Below are positions 1 through 6,820 of a DNA stretch of 12,659 nt, one piece after another. Origin of the DNA: a bacterium (GTDB taxonomy: Bacteria > Cyanobacteriota > Vampirovibrionia > Gastranaerophilales > UBA9971). The stretch spans positions 1 to 12,659 of the forward strand of contig JBAWVS010000059.1 of NCBI GenBank assembly GCA_037147175.1. The letters run 5' to 3'. Position 1 is the stretch's first letter, and every line of letters begins with the position of its first letter. The notes under the pieces were generated by a model. That model had not been told where the DNA came from. It searched no databases and worked only from the letters and a program-made list of their open reading frames with translations. The position numbers and the translations under genes are program-made.

Positions 1-8
1 ATGAAAGG

Positions 9-75
9 ATGATAACTTATATTTTTTTCTGTCCGATTTCTACGGCATATTATAGCTCAAGAAGAGGCACGCTTA
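9..75 (+). pseudogene. Likely missing N-terminal segment of the Clp_N-TIR gene, separated by a 1-nt frameshift
   Basis: The ATG at 9 opens a frame reading MITYIFFCPISTAYY up to position 53. From position 55 the next frame reads AQEEAR and joins the annotated gene. Clp N-domains usually have about 15 residues before the AQEEAR motif, and ISTAYY sits where this helix should be. Skipping a single base (A54 in tattata) joins the two pieces at exactly this length. It may be a real mutation, a programmed shift or an assembly error. No clear ribosome binding site is visible before position 9, so the window may also begin inside the gene. The purine-rich GAAGAGG at 61-67 could alternatively serve the ATG at 76. 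Confidence 0.4.
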
Positions 76-1014
76 ATGGGTCATAATTTTGTCAGCACTG
101 AACAAATTTTATTAGGACTCCTTAACATAAAAGATAATATTGTTTCAAAATCATTAAATAACTATGGTTTAACAATCCTCTCTACAAGAGAAGCTGTTGA
201 AAAAATTATAGGTAGGGGAAATGACCTTATTGGAATAGAGATACCATTTACGCCTTTAGCTAAAAAATTACTTGAATTGTCTTTTAATAAATCTAAATCA
301 TTAGGCATAAAGTATATCGCACCCGAACATCTCTTATTAGCGTTATTGGAATTAGATGAGGGTGTGGCAATTGATACTTTGAGAAATTCAAATATTAATA
401 TTAAATCATTAAAAAATTCAGTAACTACACTAATGAATCGACAAATTTTAGTTAAAACTGTCGAAGCTACTAAACCATCAATTGTTTTTAATAATTCAAA
501 TAGAGAAAATAAAGAAATTAAAGAAATTAAAGAAAAGTTGGAAAAATTAGAAAAACAATTTCAAAAAACCGCTACTGATGAAAAAATTATTAAGTGTAAC
601 TGTATTTTTATAGGACATGGGAGAAGCCCTCTTTGGAACAGGATAAATACTTGGTTAAAAGATAGTTTGAAGTTAAATGATGTAATTTATTTTGAATCAG
701 AGTGCCGAGCAGGGCATCATGTAGGCAATATCCTTAATGAATTTTTAGATAAAGCTACTTTTGCTATTATTATTATGACGGCAGAAGATGAAACGGCTGG
801 AGATGAAGTAAGGGCAAGACAAAATGTGATACATGAAATAGGTCTGTTTCAAGGGAAACTAGGCTTTAATAAAGTAGCAATCCTTAAGCAAGATACGGTT
901 CAACCCTTTTCTAATATTGATGGTCTTCAATATATCCCTTTTACAGGTGATAATATTCCACAAACTTTTTGGGAACTCCAAGAAATGCTAAAAAGAGAAG
1001 GCTTCTTGAATTAA
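76..1014 (+). CDS. Clp N-domain / TIR-like effector fusion protein (probable defence protein), 5' end probably frameshifted
   Basis: Seen: 312 residues from ATG 76. Residues 1-45 are the rest of a first ClpC-type N-domain repeat (GHNFVSTEQILLGLL). Residues 55-120 are the second repeat (IPFTPLAKKLLEL, then PEHLLLALLELDEGVA). Residues 143-165 are a charged coiled coil rich in K, E and I. Residues 174-310 match the TIR-like nucleotide-binding domain of CAP12/Pycsar-type effectors (Pfam PF10137): FIGHGRS at 178-184, ATFAIIIMTAED at 227-238, ARQNVIHEIGLFQGKLG at 247-263, with E254 the candidate catalytic glutamate. Known: TIR effectors of this kind hydrolyse NAD+ or bind nucleotides; Clp N-domains bind substrates or adaptors. 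There is no AAA+ module, so this is not a ClpC chaperone. Inference: a sensor-effector abortive-infection protein. In-frame similarity (AQEEAR) continues upstream of ATG 76 from position 55, so the true start is probably further left. Its stop overlaps the hsdS stop on the other strand. Confidence 0.85.
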   Translation: MGHNFVSTEQILLGLLNIKDNIVSKSLNNYGLTILSTREAVEKIIGRGNDLIGIEIPFTPLAKKLLELSFNKSKSLGIKYIAPEHLLLALLELDEGVAIDTLRNSNINIKSLKNSVTTLMNRQILVKTVEATKPSIVFNNSNRENKEIKEIKEKLEKLEKQFQKTATDEKIIKCNCIFIGHGRSPLWNRINTWLKDSLKLNDVIYFESECRAGHHVGNILNEFLDKATFAIIIMTAEDETAGDEVRARQNVIHEIGLFQGKLGFNKVAILKQDTVQPFSNIDGLQYIPFTGDNIPQTFWELQEMLKREGFLN

Positions 1015-2225
1015 ACTTTCGCCAAAGCCTCTTCCCTAAACTCCAACTCGCCTTTAAAAGCCCGCTGAAGCAGGGAATTGAATAAATCATCAAGCTTTAC
1101 GGCGGATGCTTCATTTTTCTTTTTCAGATCTTCAACTTTTTCGACTATCTGAGCAAATTCGTTTTGAAGTCCGATAGGGGGAAGATATATTTCAAAGTTT
1201 TTAACCATTGAAAGGTTTAAATTTGGTTGATTGCCACCCCTACCTAATTCTCTTAAAGTATTATATTGAGCTTTTAACAAATTAAATAAAAATTCGTGAT
1301 TTATTTTTTCAGAAGGCAAAATTGCACTGCAAGCTTGATTAGTAGTCGCTTTCTTTTTCAAAATAGCCGCTCTTCCTCTGGTATAGCCCTGTCCATACAT
1401 TGCAACCAGAATAGTATTCTGTGGAAATAATTTGCAATTACTTTTATTAATAGCTTCTTGAGTTATATGCTCCTCCGTATCATAGATATAAGAGTTTATA
1501 ACTTCTCCCGTTTTAACCCAAGGAATATCACCATTATAATATTCAGGTTTTTCTCTACTAGGAGTACTTCCTGTCTGAACTGCACAAATATCAACTATTT
1601 TGCATTCTTTCCATCCCTTCGAATTCTTAGTAGGGTCGCCGAACATATCAAGAAAAACCGACTGCAAAAACTCATCAAGCTTGGCATTTGCCTGTTTGCG
1701 TTTTTGGCGGAGTTCGTCAGCTTTGTCCAGCACCGCAGCGATTTGTTTCTGGGTTTCGAGAGGAGGAAGGGGAATTTTAAACTCTCTAACCGCATTTACA
1801 TTTAAATTTTGAACACCAATCCCTGTTGTACTACTTATTGCTAATTGTTTAAAACGCTCAGAATTAAGTAAATACATAAGATAATAACTGTAAACTAATT
1901 CCTTAATTGGTTTAATTAGGGTTAAGCTTACAAAAATACTGAATTCCTCATCAAAATCTATAACCGCAGCATCCCCAAAGCTACCAACTCTTGTATAGAG
2001 TATATCCCCTTTTTCAGGTTTATTCTTTTTGGTTAATTGATTGTGCGTTTCCTCGGAAATACAGTTAAAATTCTGAAAAAATATTTTATTTGCTTTTACA
2101 TTCTTAGACGATAAAAAAGGCACACCTTCCTCGATATACTCTGGTCTGGCTGCAACTCCACATGTGATAAGGCTTGTTACTTCCGTTAATTTAACTTCTT
2201 TCCAACCTTCAGGTAATTTTTTCAT
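1011..2225 (-). CDS. hsdS: Type I restriction-modification specificity subunit HsdS
   Basis: Selects the bipartite DNA recognition sequence for the type I methyltransferase/restriction complex. Seen: 404 residues with the canonical two-repeat plan. The first target-recognition domain (about 5-150) starts LPEGWKEVKL and ends IPLPPLETQKQIAAVLDKAD; a helical conserved spacer (155-198, ending FLDMFGDP) follows. The second target-recognition domain (about 203-347) starts GWKECKIVDI and ends YLPPIGLQNEF, followed by a terminal coiled coil (355-392, QRAFKGEL). Full length for the family, with no internal break. The start codon overlaps the hsdM stop in an ATGA arrangement, so the pair is translationally coupled. 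The 3' end overlaps the convergent Clp_N-TIR gene by 4 nt. The two TRDs differ from each other, so the target should be an asymmetric bipartite site, which cannot be predicted here. Confidence 0.96.
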   Translation of the reverse strand: MKKLPEGWKEVKLTEVTSLITCGVAARPEYIEEGVPFLSSKNVKANKIFFQNFNCISEETHNQLTKKNKPEKGDILYTRVGSFGDAAVIDFDEEFSIFVSLTLIKPIKELVYSYYLMYLLNSERFKQLAISSTTGIGVQNLNVNAVREFKIPLPPLETQKQIAAVLDKADELRQKRKQANAKLDEFLQSVFLDMFGDPTKNSKGWKECKIVDICAVQTGSTPSREKPEYYNGDIPWVKTGEVINSYIYDTEEHITQEAINKSNCKLFPQNTILVAMYGQGYTRGRAAILKKKATTNQACSAILPSEKINHEFLFNLLKAQYNTLRELGRGGNQPNLNLSMVKNFEIYLPPIGLQNEFAQIVEKVEDLKKKNEASAVKLDDLFNSLLQRAFKGELEFREEALAKV

Positions 2226-3694
2226 GCAAGTAAAGCCTCTAGCTCTTTTATACCTTGCTGAATTTTAGATTCAAGAGTGCTGACTTCTTCAAGAATTTTC
2301 TTAGGCGAATTATACTGCACTTCTTCATAAACAACTTCTTTATACCTGTTTATGCTTAAATCATAACCATTTGAGATAATTTCATCTTTCGGAACAAAGA
2401 AAGACTGATCCGTTCTTGTTCGGGATTCCTCTGCTTGCAAATTCTTATAACGATTAATAATATCGGGAAGATTATTGCATTCGTGTTTTGTCGAATCCAA
2501 CTCTGTTCTTTTCTCATCAAGGCTGAGTCCGTCTGCCTGCATATCATAGTACCAGACTTTATCAGTACCGCCTGAATTAGTTTTTGTAAAAATTAATATC
2601 CCCGTTGAAACTCCTGCATAAGGTTTAAACACTCCTGAAGGCATAGAAATAACTGCCTCAAGTTTATGCTGGTCGACAAGAATCTTTCTTAAATCTTTAT
2701 GAGCGTTAGAAGCCCCGAACAATACACCGTCAGGAACAATTACCGCACATCTTCCGCCTGTTTTAAGCAATCTGAGCATTAAAGGCAAAAACAAAAGTTC
2801 TGTCTTGGAAGTGCTGACTTCCGAAAGAAGGTTCTTCGCAATGGCTTTCTTGTCAATAGACCCTTTAAACGGGGGGTTTGCCAATACGCAAGTGCATATA
2901 TCAGCTTCGTGAGAACTGTCTTCAGATAAAGAATCTTTGTACTGAATATTCGGATTTTCTATGCCGTGCAAAATCATATTCATACAGCCGATTCGGAGCA
3001 TTGTCACATCAAAATCAAACCCGTGAAACATTTTTTCGTTAAAATGGTGCATTAATTCTTGATTGGAAAAGATTTCAGGGTGTTCTTTTCTTAAGTATTC
3101 TCCCGCTGCTACAAGAAAACCGCCCGTACCGCAAGCAGGGTCACAAATAACATCATCGGGCTTAATCTGCATCAGTTCAACCATCATATTTATAATATGC
3201 CTCGGAGTTCTGAACTGCCCGTTTACCCCTGCCGAGGCTATTTTGGAAAGCAAATATTCATAGAGATCGCCTTTGGTATCTCTGTCTTCCATAGGGATAT
3301 CATTAATCATATCAACAGCTTCAACCAACAAAACAGGCTTTTGTATCATAAAGATTGCATCTTTCATATACTTTGCATATGAAGAGCCGTCATTGCCTAT
3401 CTTTTTTATAAAAGGGAAAACTTCATTCATTACAACAAAGTGCATTTTTTCAGGGTCGAAATCTTTAAATTGTGACCAGCGAAGGTGATTTTGTTCAGGT
3501 GAAAAGATAGGATTTTCAATATCACGCTTAAGTCTGTGAGCCTTCTTTTCTCTCGCCGTATGAATATCATCAAGTCTTTTTATGAATAATAAATATGAAA
3601 TCTGTTCCATAACCGTTAAAGGGTTTGAAATCCCGCCACTCCAAAAGGTATCCCAAAGTCTGTCAACTTTTGATTTTATTTCACCCACAATCAT
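2222..3694 (-). CDS. hsdM: Type I restriction-modification DNA methyltransferase subunit HsdM
   Basis: N6-adenine methyltransferase of a type I system; with HsdS it forms the M2S1 methylase and, with HsdR, the restriction complex. Seen: 490 residues. The N-terminal helical domain (5-130) begins EIKSKVDRLWDTFWSGG; the catalytic N6_Mtase domain follows, with SAM-binding motif I DPACGTGGF at 185-193 and catalytic motif IV NPPF at 273-276; the FRTPRHI motif at 161-167 and PSGVFKPYAGVSTGILIF near 352-369 are typical. Length is normal. The ATG at 3694 has a purine-rich GGGA directly against it; an in-frame GTG two codons later has that GGGA at better spacing, so the exact start is uncertain by two residues. 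Forms an operon with hsdS. No hsdR is visible on either side within the window. Confidence 0.96.
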   Translation of the reverse strand: MIVGEIKSKVDRLWDTFWSGGISNPLTVMEQISYLLFIKRLDDIHTAREKKAHRLKRDIENPIFSPEQNHLRWSQFKDFDPEKMHFVVMNEVFPFIKKIGNDGSSYAKYMKDAIFMIQKPVLLVEAVDMINDIPMEDRDTKGDLYEYLLSKIASAGVNGQFRTPRHIINMMVELMQIKPDDVICDPACGTGGFLVAAGEYLRKEHPEIFSNQELMHHFNEKMFHGFDFDVTMLRIGCMNMILHGIENPNIQYKDSLSEDSSHEADICTCVLANPPFKGSIDKKAIAKNLLSEVSTSKTELLFLPLMLRLLKTGGRCAVIVPDGVLFGASNAHKDLRKILVDQHKLEAVISMPSGVFKPYAGVSTGILIFTKTNSGGTDKVWYYDMQADGLSLDEKRTELDSTKHECNNLPDIINRYKNLQAEESRTRTDQSFFVPKDEIISNGYDLSINRYKEVVYEEVQYNSPKKILEEVSTLESKIQQGIKELEALLA

Positions 3695-3737
3695 TCCCAG
3701 CTTTCCCTTTATATTGCTTATTATTTTATATATTTTG

Positions 3738-3743
3738 ATTATA
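3738..3743 (-). promoter_or_regulatory. Candidate -10 element for hsdMS
   Basis: On the minus strand the sequence reads a perfect TATAAT about 45 nt upstream of the hsdM start. No good -35 box lies 16-18 nt upstream, so this rests on the -10 and position alone. The long AT-rich stretch raises the chance of a coincidental match. Confidence 0.3.
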
Positions 3744-3928
3744 TTACAAATACATCAGGGAAAAACTTGTTAAGAGTTTAAATTTAATTGATTTTCTTTT
3801 ACGCAAAACTTTTAAAACCTGCCAAATTTGTATTTACTTGATACGAGGCTATTTACAGCCAAGAGGTAAAGAGTTTAATACCTCCTATAGGTTTTGGTTT
3901 TTGAAAAATACTAATATGGCTTTAAACG

Positions 3929-3944
3929 TGTACAGGTTAGATAA
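3929..3944. repeat. Candidate attachment site, left copy
   Basis: TGTACAGGTTAGATAA here and TGTACAGATTAGATAA at 12590-12605 match at 15 of 16 positions in direct orientation. This copy lies just beyond the integrase gene and its terminator, where an att site is expected. On the minus strand it reads as codons L-S-N-L-Y, and the mismatch changes AAC to AAT, both Asn. Short direct repeats occur by chance in AT-rich DNA, so the call depends on position and on the synonymous mismatch. Confidence 0.5.
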
Positions 3945-3945
3945 A

Positions 3946-3977
3946 CAAAAGAAAAACTCCTGCTAAATACAGGAGTT
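3946..3977 (-). terminator. Rho-independent terminator after the integrase gene
   Basis: Perfect 8-bp stem AACTCCTG (3955-3962) / CAGGAGTT (3970-3977) with a 7-nt loop. On the minus strand it is followed by a T-rich tract, the complement of AAAAGAAAA at 3946-3954. It lies about 25 nt past the integrase stop codon and fits the end of the ardC-xis-int transcript. Confidence 0.85.
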
Positions 3978-4001
3978 GGGAGGAGGTAAAAGTATGAATG
4001 T

Positions 4002-5033
4002 TTATCTGAAATTTGCCAACGCCTCAATAGCCATCCTTTTACGCTCTGGAACAGGGTGAGCATACCGCATAGTGGTAGTAATTTGCGAATGCCCGAGAAT
4101 ATCCTGAACAATAACCAATTCTACGCCCATAGCGACCATTCTTGTAGCTGCTGTGTGCCTTAAATCATGAAATCTTAATTTCTCAATACCTGACTTACTG
4201 CAAAGAGTTAAAAAGCTCTTTTTTATGTCTTTATAAGGCTGTTGAGTAATCGGGTTTGTAAAAACATATTCTGATTGCCTGTTATTATAAAGTTCTTTTA
4301 AATGTTCCGTTAATGCAGGACTTATAGGAATATTTCTGTTCTTTCCGCTTTTGGTCATGGTTACAGTAATAAACCCCTCTTGTAAGTTCACATGAACCCA
4401 TTTCAAGTTTAATATCTCCCCTCTTCTCATCCCTGTGTGCAGAGCGCATATAAGCAGAGGCTTCATGTACATTTGTGCTCCGACACAGTTATTTAACAAC
4501 CTTTCTTCTTCATCTGACTGCAAATAACGCTCCAATTTGGTTTCTTCTTTAAGTTTTTTTACAGCACGACAGGGATTTGAAAGAATCCAGCCGTTTTCAA
4601 GAGCAATAGAGAGCATCTTACTTAAAATTGACACTTCACGATTAATTGTTGCACCTGATAGAGGCTTACCGTTCTTTTTAGGCATCCTTTGCCGTTCAGA
4701 TCGATATCTTGAAATCAAATCGGGAGTTATTTCTTTCAGCTTACACTTTCCGAAGAAAGCACTTAACTTCCTGATTTTACTTTGTTCTTCCTTCCAGCCT
4801 TTCTTGGCTGACATTATATATTCTTTATAAGTTTCATTTAGCTTAGGGAAAGGCATTTCGCCTATTCCCTCTACTAAACTGTACTTACCTTGAAGAAGTT
4901 GGGCTTTAATTATTATTTCAGCTTTTTCCGCATCTTTTTTACTTGTTGCTTCAGGAACCGCCCTATGATACCTTTGACCTCGTATCATAAGGTTTATATA
5001 CCATTTATTACTATCAGTTTGATATACAGGCAT
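4002..5033 (-). CDS. int: Tyrosine recombinase / phage-type integrase
   Basis: Catalyses site-specific integration and excision of the element. Seen (numbering from ATG 5033, 343 aa): an N-terminal arm-binding-like region (1-60), a SAM-like core-binding domain (about 65-160, NETYKEYIMSAKKGW then SGATINREVSILSKML), and a catalytic domain with all expected residues: R203 in TGMRRGEIL, K228 in TKSGKNR, H289 and R292 in HDLRHTAATR, H315 in LGHS, nucleophile Y324 in MRYAHP. Full length and intact. A TTG at 5048 would add five residues (LWVTK) but overlaps the xis gene and has its AGGA too close; the ATG at 5033 starts one base after the xis stop with GTGGG about 8 nt upstream, so I prefer it. Probably translated from the same message as xis; a terminator follows. 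Confidence 0.95.
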   Translation of the reverse strand: MPVYQTDSNKWYINLMIRGQRYHRAVPEATSKKDAEKAEIIIKAQLLQGKYSLVEGIGEMPFPKLNETYKEYIMSAKKGWKEEQSKIRKLSAFFGKCKLKEITPDLISRYRSERQRMPKKNGKPLSGATINREVSILSKMLSIALENGWILSNPCRAVKKLKEETKLERYLQSDEEERLLNNCVGAQMYMKPLLICALHTGMRRGEILNLKWVHVNLQEGFITVTMTKSGKNRNIPISPALTEHLKELYNNRQSEYVFTNPITQQPYKDIKKSFLTLCSKSGIEKLRFHDLRHTAATRMVAMGVELVIVQDILGHSQITTTMRYAHPVPERKRMAIEALANFR

Positions 5034-5034
5034 T

Positions 5035-5274
5035 TTAGTTACCCACAATTCCTAAAGTTTTTTCCATTTTTGCCCCTGACAAGAGCCATTCCATTAACTT
5101 CGGCTTAATAAACAATACTTTTCTTCCGATTTTTAAATAAATTTCTGAAGGAAACTTGTTTCTTGGCTTGCTTCCTTTAGCACTTATGTAGGTGTAAATG
5201 CTCTTGGTTGTGCTTTTTAGGATGTCGGCTACTTCTTCAACGGTCAATAAATCTGTGGTTTCTAGGTTTTGCAT
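5035..5274 (-). CDS. Excisionase-like HTH (MerR/HTH_17 type) DNA-binding protein
   Basis: Seen: 79 residues. TVEEVADILKSTTKSIYTYI (11-30) is a helix-turn-helix of the excisionase/HTH_17 class, followed by the typical wing FPSEIYLKIGRKVLFIKPKLMEWL (41-64), where the residues after the helix contact DNA and L-x-x-WL closes the fold. Known: such proteins, encoded directly upstream of a tyrosine integrase, act as directionality factors that bend DNA at att sites, or as regulators of int. The stop codon is one base from the preferred integrase start, which supports joint expression. Ribosome binding site AAGGA about 8 nt before the ATG. An inverted repeat lies in the short gap upstream. Role as Xis is inferred from fold and position. 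Confidence 0.85.
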   Translation of the reverse strand: MQNLETTDLLTVEEVADILKSTTKSIYTYISAKGSKPRNKFPSEIYLKIGRKVLFIKPKLMEWLLSGAKMEKTLGIVGN

Positions 5275-5300
5275 TTTATTTTCCTTTTTAACTCTTTTAC

Positions 5301-5320
5301 AAATTTATGTACGTAAATTT
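5301..5320. promoter_or_regulatory. Inverted repeat upstream of the excisionase gene, candidate operator
   Basis: Perfect 7-bp arms AAATTTA (5301-5307) and TAAATTT (5314-5320) around TGTACG, in the 91-nt gap between ardC and xis, 27 nt upstream of the xis start. Without a T-tract it is not a terminator. Its position fits autoregulation by the HTH protein, but AT-rich palindromes arise easily. Confidence 0.35.
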
Positions 5321-5365
5321 TAATTTTTCTTGTGCGAGCTTGATGATTTTTGACGATAATCTTTT

Positions 5366-6178
5366 TCAAAACTTTTGGATATAACTTACGGCTTCGCTTG
5401 CCTTCCCCGAAGCCTTGAAGATGTAGTTTTTATCTTTCTTTAAATTTTCAAGCCAACTTTCTATATAGCTGGCTGTATTTTCAATATCAACAGAAATTCC
5501 GTACTCTGCACTTAGGAAGCTAGAACCTATTTCAGCAACAAGCTCTTCAAAGGCTCTGTCTTTCTTGTCCTTCAATTCAAGTCTGTTCAGCCTGCTTTCA
5601 TGACCTGTCCAGTGAGTAAGTTCGTGAAACAGAGTTGAGTAATACCCTCGTTCATCTTTGAACTTAGACTTATACGGCATATTTATAAAGTCTTCTTTTA
5701 TGTCAAAGTAGGCTCTTTCTCCCTGATGTCTTAAAGAAGCCCCTGTTGATGAAATAAAAGTTTCTATTTCTGCTACTGATTTTATTTCGGGATTTTCTGT
5801 TTCTGCTTCCAAGTTTTCTATCTGGTCAATATTGAAAACATAATCCGTTTTAAAAAAGCGGGTGATGAGTTCTTCATCATTCCCGCTTGCATCACCTTTT
5901 TTCTTTGCCGTCTGGCATACTATTATCGGAGTTCCTTTTTCTCCTTTCCTGACTTTGCCCCCGAGTGTCCTTGCTTGTGCAAACCCTAACCAGTAATTGC
6001 TTGTATATCCGCTTAACTTTGAAGTAAGCCATAGGCACAAAGTGTTTATACCGTTATAATTATTTTTTGTTTTTAAATTTGTCGGCAAAGCTGTTCTTTC
6101 AAAAGGGCATCTCCAAGGAGTAACACCACTTTCAAGGGCTAATATTATTTTATCTGTCATATTTTGTCTTATGTCCAT
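5366..6178 (-). CDS. ardC: ArdC-type antirestriction protein (ssDNA-binding domain plus zincin metallopeptidase)
   Basis: Known: ArdC proteins of plasmids and integrative elements bind single-stranded DNA and protect incoming DNA from type I (and some other) restriction. Seen: 270 residues. The ArdC N-terminal domain (1-120) has the hallmark GVTPWRCPF (18-26), YNGINTLCLW (41-50), YWLGFAQARTLGG (62-74) and VRKGEKGTPIIV (76-87). The C-terminal peptidase domain (140-270) has HELTHWTGH (185-193), whose H185, E186 and H189 form the HExxH zinc site, and EELVAEIGSSFL (211-222), supplying the distal glutamate E216. Length is near the family norm and all motifs are intact. Ribosome binding site AAGGA about 9 nt upstream. 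It is 27 nt downstream of the OB-like gene and in its operon. Its proximity to the hsdMS block is notable, but whether it targets that system is inference. Confidence 0.93.
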   Translation of the reverse strand: MDIRQNMTDKIILALESGVTPWRCPFERTALPTNLKTKNNYNGINTLCLWLTSKLSGYTSNYWLGFAQARTLGGKVRKGEKGTPIIVCQTAKKKGDASGNDEELITRFFKTDYVFNIDQIENLEAETENPEIKSVAEIETFISSTGASLRHQGERAYFDIKEDFINMPYKSKFKDERGYYSTLFHELTHWTGHESRLNRLELKDKKDRAFEELVAEIGSSFLSAEYGISVDIENTASYIESWLENLKKDKNYIFKASGKASEAVSYIQKF

Positions 6179-6205
6179 TTTTATTTTTCCTTCTATCAGT
6201 AGCTT

Positions 6206-6643
6206 TTAAACATTTCTTACAGACTGCAAGAAGATAGTTGTTGTTATCGACCTTAAACTTTCTTCCGTTTTATACTCTTTTATCGTCTGCCGTACCAAAG
6301 CATCACAGGATTCATAAAAAGCTATGAGGTTGGAAGCCTTTAGATTCAGCTTATTCTTTTCTTCTTCGCCCCAAATTTCAGGTTTTAAATTATTATTAGA
6401 AACTTCCGTATTAACTGATTGTTCTTCTTTGTTGAATACTATTTTTACTTTGTTGTCCTGCTCTTTTACAAGCGTTACTTTTTGATTTCTCCTTAAACTG
6501 CACAGGGTTGTATCCTCAGGCTTTCCCCATTGAGTTATCTGCTCACCCTCGTTAGTAACAAGTACGACATTTACTCTTTTACCGTAACGGGTTTCGACTT
6601 CTCTCATAGGGTATTTAACTGTCGCCTGTATCAATGCGCTCAT
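6206..6643 (-). CDS. Small OB-fold-like protein of unknown function, possible ssDNA-binding accessory
   Basis: Not confidently recognised. Seen: 145 residues in two parts. Residues 4-70 are strand-rich with a pattern suggesting an OB barrel: IQATVKYPMREVETRYGKR, NVVLVTNEGE, ITQWGKPED, QKVTLVKEQDNKVKIVF. An acidic and Asn-rich linker (71-96) follows, then a helical tail (97-145, NLIAFYESCDALVRQTIKEY). The RYGKRVNVVL-plus-W pattern recalls short OB proteins encoded beside ardC or replication genes on plasmids. It has a very strong ribosome binding site (AAAGGAGG, 6-nt spacing) located inside the end of the preceding 48-aa gene, and shares one base with that gene's stop (TAATG), so it is probably highly and coupledly translated. 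A role in ssDNA handling is inference from fold impression and neighbours. Confidence 0.8.
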   Translation of the reverse strand: MSALIQATVKYPMREVETRYGKRVNVVLVTNEGEQITQWGKPEDTTLCSLRRNQKVTLVKEQDNKVKIVFNKEEQSVNTEVSNNNLKPEIWGEEEKNKLNLKASNLIAFYESCDALVRQTIKEYKTEESLRSITTTIFLQSVRNV

Positions 6644-6789
6644 TATCTGCCTCCTTTAACATAGTTTGTCTGATAAAAATAGATGTCTGCTTCAAGTTGT
6701 TCTAACCTGTTTTCCTCATACTCGGTCAGGTCAGTTCGACAGCTCAATTCCTCCAGTTCGTTATAATCCGACTGAATAATCCAATTCAT
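6643..6789 (-). CDS. Small 48-aa acidic protein, unknown function
   Basis: Seen: ATG at 6789, 48 codons, stop TAA at 6643-6645 sharing one base with the ATG of the next gene. AAGGAG lies at 6799-6804 with 9-nt spacing, a good ribosome binding site. Sequence is acidic with tyrosines (begins MNWIIQSDYNELEELSC; the middle LTEYEENRLEQLEADIYFY predicts a helix). It is the first gene of the ardC operon, after a promoter with an overlapping palindrome. I do not recognise a family. It may be a leader protein whose translation opens the strong site of the OB-like gene, or a small anti-defence or regulatory protein; the acidity would fit a DNA mimic or an inhibitor but this is only a guess. Confidence 0.65.
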   Translation of the reverse strand: MNWIIQSDYNELEELSCRTDLTEYEENRLEQLEADIYFYQTNYVKGGR

Positions 6790-6820
6790 ACACACTTTCT
6801 CCTTGTGTTTTCTACCAACC

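Larger units (their letters stand above)
3695..3945. other. Non-coding gap between hsdM and the integrase terminator, containing the left element boundary
   Basis: No gene is supported here. It holds the candidate hsdM -10, a hairpin GGCT/AGCC at 3848-3860, an inverted repeat GAGGTA/TACCTC (3863-3868 and 3879-3884, 10-nt spacer), and the left copy of the candidate attachment repeat at 3929-3944. On the minus strand a 20-codon open frame (3885-3944) starts within the repeat as LSNLYTF and ends at TAG. It is a candidate displaced 3' end of the gene into which the element inserted. Confidence 0.4.

Noticed and set aside
1458-1812. Open frames on the plus strand opposite hsdS
   Set aside because: They lie inside a fully supported HsdS gene, have no ribosome binding site and no recognisable domain.
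3695-4001. tRNA gene as integration target beside int
   Set aside because: No cloverleaf, T-loop GGTTCRA or acceptor stem pair could be found around the integrase end or at the right boundary.
5034-5048. TTG start giving a 348-aa integrase
   Set aside because: Overlaps the excisionase gene, and AGGA is only two bases from the TTG; the ATG at 5033 fits the gene junction and spacing better.
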